Assembly (NCBI GenBank): GCA_002311855.1
Contig: DCAB01000012.1
Span: forward strand, 527,773 to 577,528
Direction: 5' to 3'
DNA: 49,756 nucleotides
Source: Candidatus Dadabacteria bacterium UBA1144
Lineage (GTDB): Bacteria > Desulfobacterota_D > UBA1144
Shown here: positions 43,331 to 49,756 of the stretch, one piece after another
How positions within the stretch are numbered: the first letter of the stretch is position 1
How the letters are laid out: every line of letters starts with the position of its first letter
Program-made: the position numbers and the translations under genes
Notes under the pieces: generated by a model
Told to the model about the DNA's origin: nothing
Database searches by the model: none
Seen by the model: the letters and a program-made list of their open reading frames with translations, nothing else

Positions 43331-44656
43331 TTAATATCTTTTGGGCTGTGGTAAAGTAAATTTACTTTTCTTTCTTTGTTGAACATTGACGTGTACATTA
43401 ACAACAACGTTGTCTTTTTCTGATAAAGTAGTGGGCTGAAGAATTTCAATAAATTCATTATCTCTTATTCCAGTTTCAATTGGGAGTGCGGAAATTGAAT
43501 TATCCTTGTTTGCAATCCAAATTACAGGAGTTGTTGTGTTTCGAGGAGGTTCAACTTTTATCTTTACAATTCTTGGAGGAACGAACCTTAAAGCAGTTCT
43601 TGGAATTCTCTTGATATCCATTTTTGTTTGTATTTTAATTGTTGCATCAACACTCAATCCTGATCTCAATTCTGTATCATCCCCCTCAACGGTTGCAAGA
43701 ACCTCGTAAAAAACAGGAGCTTTATCTCTATGTGGATTCAAGTTGGTTGGCTCAAGGATCTTCACCACTGTTCCGAAAAATTCTTTATTAGGATTGAAAT
43801 CAATTTTAAATGATACATCTTGTCCTTCTTTGACTTTAATTACATCCCTTCCATCTATGCTAAGACTTAACTTGAGTCCATTTGAAGCAACAGTAAAAAC
43901 CCACCAATTGTGTTCGACCACATAGTTTTCAACAAGATTTTTCTCTACATAGTCAACTCTACCTCTTATTGGAGAAACAATTTTACCTTTTGTTATTTGA
44001 TCCTTTAACCAATTTGTTCTCCCTTGCATATCCGCGACGGTAAGACTTGTTGCTGCATATTTATTTTCACTTTGCTCATAATTCCTTTTGGAAATGTAGC
44101 CCTTTTCGAATAGGTCCTTATTGTTTTCTATTTCTTCTTCTATTTGTAACAGTTCCCTCGTTTTGACTTTTAGAGAGTTCTCCCTTAAGGCGAGTTCTTT
44201 TTCAAATTTTTCCGTATTCAACTGTATTAGAATTTGGCCTGACTCAACTATGTCTCCATATTTAACATAAATTTTTAAAACAGGTGAGGCTTCCAATCTT
44301 GAACGTATTCTCATTTCGTTTTGAGGGATAATTTTGCCTGAAGCTTTGACAAAGTCGCTTATCTCACCTACAGAAATTTTTGTTGTAATCAAATCATAAT
44401 CATTTTTGAAGATCTCCATGGGTTGTGGCGCGGTAGTCCAGAAATTACCACTCATTCTATAAACTAGAAATATAAGTAATAATACTCCTATCAATTTCCT
44501 GCGAGACCATATAAAAGAAAAAACTTTCCTTACAAGTTTAAGGACGAAAGACAAGCCTGTTTTTTTAAATTGTAAAGATTTTGGAATAGAAAGAAAAAAA
44601 TGCTTCATTCTCTTTATAAAAATTTGAAGCATGTGGTACCATTTTGTTTCTTTCAT
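43331..44656 (-). CDS. HlyD/MacA-like membrane fusion protein
   Basis: The periplasmic adaptor bridges the inner-membrane transporter and outer-membrane channel. After an unusual basic cytoplasmic leader of about 52 residues comes one membrane anchor (KLIGVLLLIFLVYRMSG), then a barrel/lipoyl part (IPQNEMRIRSRLEASPVLKI, VKYGDIVESGQILIQL), a coiled-coil hairpin (about 150-210) and the second half GKIVSPIRGRVDYV. The 441-aa length is longer than MacA (about 370) because of the leader. The start overlaps the TolC-like stop (ATGA). Confidence 0.9.
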   Translation of the reverse strand: MKETKWYHMLQIFIKRMKHFFLSIPKSLQFKKTGLSFVLKLVRKVFSFIWSRRKLIGVLLLIFLVYRMSGNFWTTAPQPMEIFKNDYDLITTKISVGEISDFVKASGKIIPQNEMRIRSRLEASPVLKIYVKYGDIVESGQILIQLNTEKFEKELALRENSLKVKTRELLQIEEEIENNKDLFEKGYISKRNYEQSENKYAATSLTVADMQGRTNWLKDQITKGKIVSPIRGRVDYVEKNLVENYVVEHNWWVFTVASNGLKLSLSIDGRDVIKVKEGQDVSFKIDFNPNKEFFGTVVKILEPTNLNPHRDKAPVFYEVLATVEGDDTELRSGLSVDATIKIQTKMDIKRIPRTALRFVPPRIVKIKVEPPRNTTTPVIWIANKDNSISALPIETGIRDNEFIEILQPTTLSEKDNVVVNVHVNVQQRKKSKFTLPQPKRY

Positions 44657-45894
44657 TTTGTTATTATAAGTCCTGCAAGTTTTTCCAGTCGGGCAATTTT
44701 TATTTTGTAATTATATATTGCATTCTTATAATCTCTTTCTTGCTTACCTAAGAGGTCACTTGCTTGAAAAAATTCTATTTCTGAAGCCTCGCCAACATTT
44801 AATTTTGTCTTGGTGTATTCGTAATATACTTTAGCTGCGTTAACGCCCTCTTTGCGTACATTAATTTTATGATAAGCAGTATCCGCATCGATAATGCCAT
44901 ATCTTATTTTAGAACTAGCTTTTCTTTTTAGTACGGCTAGCTTTGCATAAAGAGAATTGAGTATGGCTTTGTGTTCTTGAATTTGATAGTAAGTTCTTCC
45001 ACCATTAAAAATTTGCCATGTCATTCCAATACCCGCGATATAATCATTGTCCTTGTCTGAGTCTGGGACACCTCTACCTTCAAATCGATATGCAGCTCTA
45101 GCCATTATAGAGGGAAGAAAATCGCGTTTATACGCAGAGATTTGAGCTTTTATTCCTAATATCTTCATCTCCATAGCTTTAACAGAGTGAATATAATGAA
45201 TATTGGAATCGATTATTAGATCAGCATTCAAATCCATTTTCTCATATCCATAATCAGGTATATATGCTACCTTAGGTGGTTTCGCTACCCCTAAATGATT
45301 AAATAATTCTTCCTCTAATTTTAACAGTCGGCCTTGATGTATCACCAATCTTAATTCACTTTCATTTAAGGTTATTCTTTGTTTAGTAATATCCAACGAT
45401 GAAACTCTTCCCGCATCGAAAAAAGCTTTAGCTTGCTTAAGAAGATCATTGTTGAGTAGTATTTCTTTTTCTTGTTGTGATATTGAATTTTTAGTTTTCA
45501 GAATCTCGTAAAATGTCATAACTAGTTCATTCATTATCGTATCTCTTCTTTGTGCATGTGCATATTCCATTGCCTTTATGGCATACTTTCCAGCATTAAT
45601 TCTTTGACCTAATTTGCCAAAATCAAAAATCATTTGATCTACTGTAAATGACGAACTTCTTCCATAAAAAGGATAGATTGCCGTAAGATTTACTTGAGGA
45701 TAATAATTTGCTGTATGATGTCCTTTCGCGTATTTTCTAGATTTTAGCTCTTGATCTTGGGAAAATATTTCAAAATTATTTTGTTCAGCAATTTTTATCG
45801 CATCATCAAGTGAAAGTTTGGTAAAATCATAGGACCAAACCACTCCCGCGGTCAATAAATAAAAAATAAAAAAAAAATGAAAAAAACGTATCAT
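44653..45894 (-). CDS. TolC-like outer membrane efflux protein
   Basis: The protein has a signal peptide MIRFFHFFFIFYLLTAGVVW and two copies of the outer-membrane factor fold: LSLDDAIKIAEQNNFEI and SSLDITKQRITLNESELRL in the first half, and IGMTWQIFNGGRTYYQI and GEASEIEFFQASDLLGKQE in the second. The 413-aa length fits TolC-family channels. It is first in the minus-strand run TolC-HlyD-ATPase-permease. Its start is only 20 bp from the divergent hemW start. A TATAAT hexamer at 45912-45907 sits too near the ATG for a normal leader. Confidence 0.9.
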   Translation of the reverse strand: MIRFFHFFFIFYLLTAGVVWSYDFTKLSLDDAIKIAEQNNFEIFSQDQELKSRKYAKGHHTANYYPQVNLTAIYPFYGRSSSFTVDQMIFDFGKLGQRINAGKYAIKAMEYAHAQRRDTIMNELVMTFYEILKTKNSISQQEKEILLNNDLLKQAKAFFDAGRVSSLDITKQRITLNESELRLVIHQGRLLKLEEELFNHLGVAKPPKVAYIPDYGYEKMDLNADLIIDSNIHYIHSVKAMEMKILGIKAQISAYKRDFLPSIMARAAYRFEGRGVPDSDKDNDYIAGIGMTWQIFNGGRTYYQIQEHKAILNSLYAKLAVLKRKASSKIRYGIIDADTAYHKINVRKEGVNAAKVYYEYTKTKLNVGEASEIEFFQASDLLGKQERDYKNAIYNYKIKIARLEKLAGLIITK

Positions 45895-45914
45895 TTTTGT
45901 AAAATAATTATAGC

Positions 45915-47087
45915 ATGACTAATAAATTTGGTATATATATCCATATCCCTTTTTGCACCACAATATGCCCTTATTGTAATTTTAATGTTTATCCACAAAA
46001 AATAGCACAATATGATGTTCTTGCAAATTGCCTATTATCTGAGCTAGAAAAAAATCTTACATATTTTGGAAATAAGGAGCTAGCCAGTATTCACTTTGGA
46101 GGTGGAACACCATCTCTTTTACCAATAAAATACATGGAAAAAATCTTAACTATGATTTTAAAAAACTCTATTGCATCTCACGACTGCGAAATCACGATTG
46201 AAATCAATCCATACGAATACGAGATGCAGGATGTTGATTCTTTGTACGACTTAGGTTTTAACAGATTTAGCATCGGGATCCAATCGTTTGATGATGTAAA
46301 ATTAAAATATTTGGGAAGAGACTCGTCACGAAGAAGCAATATTCTTTTCGCAGAAAAAATATCTAATTCAAAAATAAAAAATATTAACTTTGATTTGATA
46401 TTTGGGATACAAGATGAAACTCTCGATACTTGGGAAAGAGATATAAAGTTTGTATCAAATTTTGATATCAACCATGTCTCAACATATTTTTTAACGATTG
46501 AAGAATCTACTCCGTTTTGGAACAAGAAATTGAGAGGAGAAATAATAGATTTTTCCGAGGACTTATATATAAAGATGGTAGAATCGACAATTAATATTTT
46601 GAGAAAAAATAAAATTTATAGATATGAGATATCAAATTTTTGTAGAGAATCTTTTGAATCAAAACATAATATGACTTACTGGAGCAATGGTTCTTATCTA
46701 GGAATTGGACCTGGTGCTTATTCTTCATATGTAGATATTGAAAATAAAATTTATCAGAGATGGACTAATCCTAGATCACCTAAAGCATACTTCAATTTTC
46801 TCAATGAAAATTCTGTGAGCGAGGATAAAGTTTTGAATAGTTTTGATACAAGAGAATATGTAAAAGATTCGTTTATGATGGGTCTAAGATTAACAAATGG
46901 GATTAATATTAAACAACTAAAGAAGATTAGAGAATTCAGCCTAAATCAGGGAACATTAGACGAATTAAATGATGAGGACCTTATTCTCTCTAATTTGTCA
47001 AATATCAAACTTACTCAAAAAGGATTTAATATTGCGGATTATATTATCTTTAAGCTTATTGAAAGTATTAATTTTAAAGTTGCTTAA
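45915..47087 (+). CDS. hemW: HemW-like radical SAM heme chaperone (HemN family)
   Basis: HemW-type proteins are radical SAM proteins related to coproporphyrinogen III dehydrogenase that bind heme. The iron-sulfur Cys motif is FCTTICPYCNF with Cys14, Cys18 and Cys21 (the common form has YCDF). IHFGGGTPSLL, EINPYE, FNRFSIGIQSFDD and HNMTYWSNGSYLGIGPGAYS (20 residues) are typical HemW blocks. The 390-aa length and the lack of the long HemN N-terminal extension favour HemW over HemN. The 3' end overlaps the DUF1285-like gene by 14 bp. Confidence 0.9.
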   Translation: MTNKFGIYIHIPFCTTICPYCNFNVYPQKIAQYDVLANCLLSELEKNLTYFGNKELASIHFGGGTPSLLPIKYMEKILTMILKNSIASHDCEITIEINPYEYEMQDVDSLYDLGFNRFSIGIQSFDDVKLKYLGRDSSRRSNILFAEKISNSKIKNINFDLIFGIQDETLDTWERDIKFVSNFDINHVSTYFLTIEESTPFWNKKLRGEIIDFSEDLYIKMVESTINILRKNKIYRYEISNFCRESFESKHNMTYWSNGSYLGIGPGAYSSYVDIENKIYQRWTNPRSPKAYFNFLNENSVSEDKVLNSFDTREYVKDSFMMGLRLTNGINIKQLKKIREFSLNQGTLDELNDEDLILSNLSNIKLTQKGFNIADYIIFKLIESINFKVA

Positions 47088-47505
47088 CTAGGCGTGATCC
47101 GATATAAAAATTACCATTTTTAATTGTTATTGCTTTGCTTAATTGGAAAAGAGCGGGTCTTGCAAATTTCGCCATAAACTTTTTTTCTTTAACTTTACAG
47201 TAGGGAATATTATCTTTAAAAAATAATGATTTTACATTCAACGTTTCTCGGGTGGTGTCATTCAAGAAAATTAGTATTTTATTTTTTTCTATATCTACAA
47301 TATCAACAGATTTCACTAGGAAAGGCTGATCTTCAAATTTGACATAGACTTTTAATTTACCTTCTTTGATATAGAAGTCACCATCTTTATCAGAATGTAG
47401 ATTCTGATAATTAAAATTACAAATACCTTTATGTGTTATAGGCTTGGTATCTTGAAACCAATTGCAATTCTTATCAACATAAAATCTAAATATTTTTTCT
47501 TTCAT
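47074..47505 (-). CDS. DUF1285-like protein
   Basis: The 143-aa protein begins FRFYVDKNCNWFQDTKPITH, followed by a DGDFYIKEGKLKVYVKFEDQ block and PFLVKSVDI. This pattern of an aromatic, charged start, an ITH block, an acidic Tyr block and a DxPFxV block is that of DUF1285 proteins of proteobacteria-like lineages. The usual role is unknown. It overlaps the pdxH stop by 4 nt (ATGA), so it is coupled to pyridoxal phosphate synthesis in transcription; this does not prove a shared function. Confidence 0.6.
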   Translation of the reverse strand: MKEKIFRFYVDKNCNWFQDTKPITHKGICNFNYQNLHSDKDGDFYIKEGKLKVYVKFEDQPFLVKSVDIVDIEKNKILIFLNDTTRETLNVKSLFFKDNIPYCKVKEKKFMAKFARPALFQLSKAITIKNGNFYIGSRLVKQL

Positions 47506-48131
47506 GGTGCTAGGACCGATTTAATCCACCTATTTTTATTTTTCTTGAATTCAAGTCTTTGATGAAGTCTGCAATTCCCTCCTTGCCAGAATTCTATCAA
47601 TTTGGGATCTAGTGTGTAACCAGTCCAAAATTTAGGTAGGGGAATTTTTTCATTATTTTTAGAATATTTTTTTTCTATTCTTTTAAATTCTAAAATTAAA
47701 TCATTATACGAATGCAATTTCGAACTTTGGATTGATACTAATGCAGCTATCTGACTTTGTCTTGGTCTGGAATAGAAATATTTACTTGTATCTTTTTTGG
47801 GCAACTCTTTTAATTTACCTTCTATTCTCACTTGTTTGTCTATTTCTTTCCACCAGAAAACCATAGATGCAAATTTATTACTTGCAATATCTTTTCCTTT
47901 CCTGCTTATCTTGTTAGTAAAAAAAATTAATTTCTCGTCAATTCCTTTTAGAAGCATCATTCTGGAAGATGGTTTATTTTTGTATGAAGTTGATAGTGTG
48001 AATGCATTTGGTTCTAACACTTTCTTCTCAGCTTCCTTGTACCAGTTTTTAAATTTCTTTAGAGGATTGCTTTCTTGATCAAAAATTGATTTGGAATTTT
48101 TGTATTCTTTCCTTTGTAAACTAATCTTCAT
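47502..48131 (-). CDS. pdxH: Pyridoxamine 5'-phosphate oxidase PdxH
   Basis: PdxH makes pyridoxal 5'-phosphate with FMN. The 209-aa protein has PLKKFKNWYKEAEKK, PSSRMMLLKGIDEKLIFFTN (FMN binding), SRKGKDIASN, VFWWKEIDKQVRIEG, YFYSRPRQSQIAALVSIQSS, and the C-terminal EFWQGGNCRLHQRLEF (usual form EFWQGxxxRLHDR). The length is normal. It lies 14 nt after the TIGR01777 gene and is coupled to the DUF1285-like gene. Confidence 0.95.
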   Translation of the reverse strand: MKISLQRKEYKNSKSIFDQESNPLKKFKNWYKEAEKKVLEPNAFTLSTSYKNKPSSRMMLLKGIDEKLIFFTNKISRKGKDIASNKFASMVFWWKEIDKQVRIEGKLKELPKKDTSKYFYSRPRQSQIAALVSIQSSKLHSYNDLILEFKRIEKKYSKNNEKIPLPKFWTGYTLDPKLIEFWQGGNCRLHQRLEFKKNKNRWIKSVLAP

Positions 48132-48145
48132 ATTTTATTAAAGTA

Positions 48146-49561
48146 CTAAAAACCAAAAGTATTGTCCAATGCCTTATCTAAACTGCGAGTGAAAAAATTG
48201 TATTTACTCGTTATTAATTTTGATGGTTTTACGATTTGATCGGACAATAAAATCTCTTCAGTCAATTCTTTTGATATAGACTTAGGAATATATGACGGAA
48301 TTCTTAAGAGTATTTTACTTTTTAATTTCTTTGCTAATCTAGAAAAAAAATCAATATTGGTTAACGGTGTTGGACTAACGGCATTGACCGGACCATCTAG
48401 CATGGTATTGGATAAAGCGAATCCTATAATTCTCACTAGGTCCTCAATTCCAATCCAACTTAAATGATTCGATCCTGAACCAAAATATGCTCCAACACCT
48501 AAGCTGAATGGGATTTTGATTTTGCCTAAAATTCCTCCATTTAAAGATAAGACAACTCCAGTTCTCAAATTGATATTTCTCTTTGAATATTTTAAAAACT
48601 TATTTTGTTCTATCTCCCATTTATTTGTTGTATCAGCAAGAAAGCCTTTTCCCTTAGATTCATACTCATCAATTTCTCTGCCCGGTTTGCTTCCATAAAT
48701 CCCCACAGCCGATGAATGGATACAGCAATTTAAATTTATTTTATTTTTTTTTATAATCTCCAAAATTGAATTGGTACTAATTAATCTGCTTTCAATAATT
48801 TTCTTCATCTTAGCTTTAGTCCAAAGACCAAAAATATTTTCACCGGATAAATTAATTAAAAATTTAATTCTCTTAGAAATCTCATTAGGCAATACTATGG
48901 TCTTTTTCGAGTATGGATTCCATTCTATTTTTAAAATATCATGAGTCTCTAATGGTAATTTTTTAAATTCGTATTCATTTGAAGATTCTTTGTTGTATTT
49001 CAATAAAATAATTTTATACCCCAGTGAATTAAGATGTGGAACAAGATGGGAGCCTATATTCCCCGTCCCCCCAGTTATTAATACAATTTCTTTGTTAAGA
49101 TTCTTTTTTAACATTGAAAGGTCGTATGAAAGGATGTCATATCTATAATCAAAAGATTTTTTTAACCTACGAAGAGTATATTCATTTAAACTTTTAAGAT
49201 TAATCCAATGAGAGAAATTAATTTCATCGATGATTCTTGTTTTTTTCAAACCAAGTTTCTTAAAGTGATGTTTGTGTTCCCACAGTTTTAACGGGCCTTT
49301 AGTTAAATGATCTTCAAATATTTTATTTTGTTGATAGTTCTTGTGAACAACTGTCCAGTTTAAATAAAGAAATGGTAGTATCCGCTGCTTTAGGGTTAGC
49401 TCCCCTCCTTTGAGAAAAATTTTATCCGATGAAATTTTATTAAGGACTTCTATGTTGTCCCAAGGTGGAGTAATTCTCTCGAGGGCCATGAGCCCTGTAT
49501 GCCAACTGAAGATTTCATCAACCGAACAATTAAAGACTCTTGAGGAAGTAAACGTAGACAT
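48146..49561 (-). CDS. TIGR01777-type NAD-dependent epimerase with N-terminal SRPBCC domain
   Basis: The 471-aa protein has an N-terminal SRPBCC (START-like/cyclase) domain, about 1-150 (FTSSRVFNCSVDEIFSWHTG, LERITPPW), and a C-terminal extended-SDR domain of the TIGR01777/YfcH group from about 157: VLITGGTGNIGSHLV binds the nucleotide, then NLSGENIF, ESRLISTNSIL, SSAVGIYG and LRTGVVLS. The fusion is known in several bacteria; the reaction is not. It precedes pdxH by 14 nt. Confidence 0.9.
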   Translation of the reverse strand: MSTFTSSRVFNCSVDEIFSWHTGLMALERITPPWDNIEVLNKISSDKIFLKGGELTLKQRILPFLYLNWTVVHKNYQQNKIFEDHLTKGPLKLWEHKHHFKKLGLKKTRIIDEINFSHWINLKSLNEYTLRRLKKSFDYRYDILSYDLSMLKKNLNKEIVLITGGTGNIGSHLVPHLNSLGYKIILLKYNKESSNEYEFKKLPLETHDILKIEWNPYSKKTIVLPNEISKRIKFLINLSGENIFGLWTKAKMKKIIESRLISTNSILEIIKKNKINLNCCIHSSAVGIYGSKPGREIDEYESKGKGFLADTTNKWEIEQNKFLKYSKRNINLRTGVVLSLNGGILGKIKIPFSLGVGAYFGSGSNHLSWIGIEDLVRIIGFALSNTMLDGPVNAVSPTPLTNIDFFSRLAKKLKSKILLRIPSYIPKSISKELTEEILLSDQIVKPSKLITSKYNFFTRSLDKALDNTFGF

Positions 49562-49584
49562 TGCTTAAAATAATAGAAGATTTT

Positions 49585-49743
49585 CTATAAATTGGTAGTC
49601 TTTGAAGCCCTTTTGCTGATTCCCAATTTGTTTGGACTTTTTCTGAGTTCAATTTTATCGATTAGAGATAAAGCTTCACTGTAGCTATTATTGATTACAT
49701 ATTTAGATATTCGGATGAATTTCTTTTTTTCTGCTGATTTCAT
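49585..49743 (-). CDS. Short basic ORF at window edge, possibly the 3' end of a larger gene
   Basis: Read from ATG 49743 it encodes 52 residues, rich in Lys and Ser (MKSAEKKKFIRISKYV at the start). No stop occurs in frame between this ATG and the window edge at 49756, so it may be the C-terminal end of a gene that begins outside. It ends 23 bp before the TIGR01777 start on the same strand. No family recognised. Confidence 0.35.
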   Translation of the reverse strand: MKSAEKKKFIRISKYVINNSYSEALSLIDKIELRKSPNKLGISKRASKTTNL

Positions 49744-49756
49744 GATTGAAAAATAA

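Noticed and set aside
1..49756. Mobile elements, prophage, CRISPR arrays, defence islands
   Set aside because: No transposase, integrase, phage structural gene, Cas protein or regularly spaced repeat was seen on either strand; gene content and composition look uniform.

Overview
The window is a gene-dense, clearly AT-rich stretch of a bacterial chromosome made almost entirely of housekeeping genes. The genes are packed with very small gaps, 1-20 nt stop/start overlaps and several TTG and GTG starts. An outer membrane is implied by RseP, a BamD-like lipoprotein, a TolC-type channel with its ABC exporter, and an MltD-type lytic transglycosylase. Menaquinone is made by the futalosine route (mqnE with the ubiA/ubiX/ubiD paralogues), glutathione by GshB, and Gln/Asn-tRNA by GatCAB. 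This mix suggests a streamlined, possibly pelagic diderm of the deltaproteobacteria-like lineages (Desulfobacterota, SAR324, Dadabacteria, Nitrospinae and the like). That placement is inference. I saw no mobile element, prophage, CRISPR array or rRNA.

Layout. 1-3.3 kb: the 3' part of tRNA-His, then mgtE-recO-argJ on the minus strand. 3.4-7.9 kb: a tightly overlapped plus-strand operon mqnP(ubiA)-mqnM(ubiX)-mqnL(ubiD)-mqnE. 7.9-8.8 kb: tRNA-Cys, tRNA-Leu, a small membrane protein and an opposing gene for an extremely acidic protein. 8.9-13.2 kb: ribBA-ribH-nusB-trpD-trpC. 13.2-16.5 kb: obgE facing away from a BamD-like lipoprotein gene and mtnA, then a DksA/TraR-type gene. 16.6-20.2 kb: a sodium:neurotransmitter-symporter-family carrier with a 29-residue MetS-like partner, facing a two-gene minus-strand unit (nucleotidyltransferase plus CDP-alcohol phosphotransferase) with its own strong promoter. 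20.3-22.3 kb: panB-panC-panD. 22.4-31.4 kb: alaC-mltD, ogg, gatB, opposing plsC, then carA-gshB-gatC-gatA. 31.4-35.2 kb: tRNA-Ser and rsmI on the minus strand, then rpsB-tsf-pyrH-frr on the plus strand. 35.3-38 kb: serS, a UPF0173 hydrolase and a chlorite-dismutase-family (HemQ-like) protein. 38-45.9 kb: a long minus-strand run TolC-like, HlyD-like, ABC ATPase, MacB-like permease, a 70-aa membrane protein, uppS, dxr, rseP. 45.9-49.8 kb: hemW, a DUF1285-like gene, pdxH, a TIGR01777 epimerase and a small or edge-truncated ORF.

No wholly new multi-gene system stands out. The items most worth following are: the cytidylyltransferase/CDP-alcohol phosphotransferase pair, whose larger partner has a degenerate N-terminal domain; NusB with an insertion of about 75 residues; a UbiX with a long C-terminal tail; a DksA-type zinc finger that has lost one cysteine by what looks like a single base change; the 103-aa acidic protein; the MetS-like micro-gene; a HemQ-like protein in a diderm; and rsmI beginning 8 nt after a tRNA 3' end.
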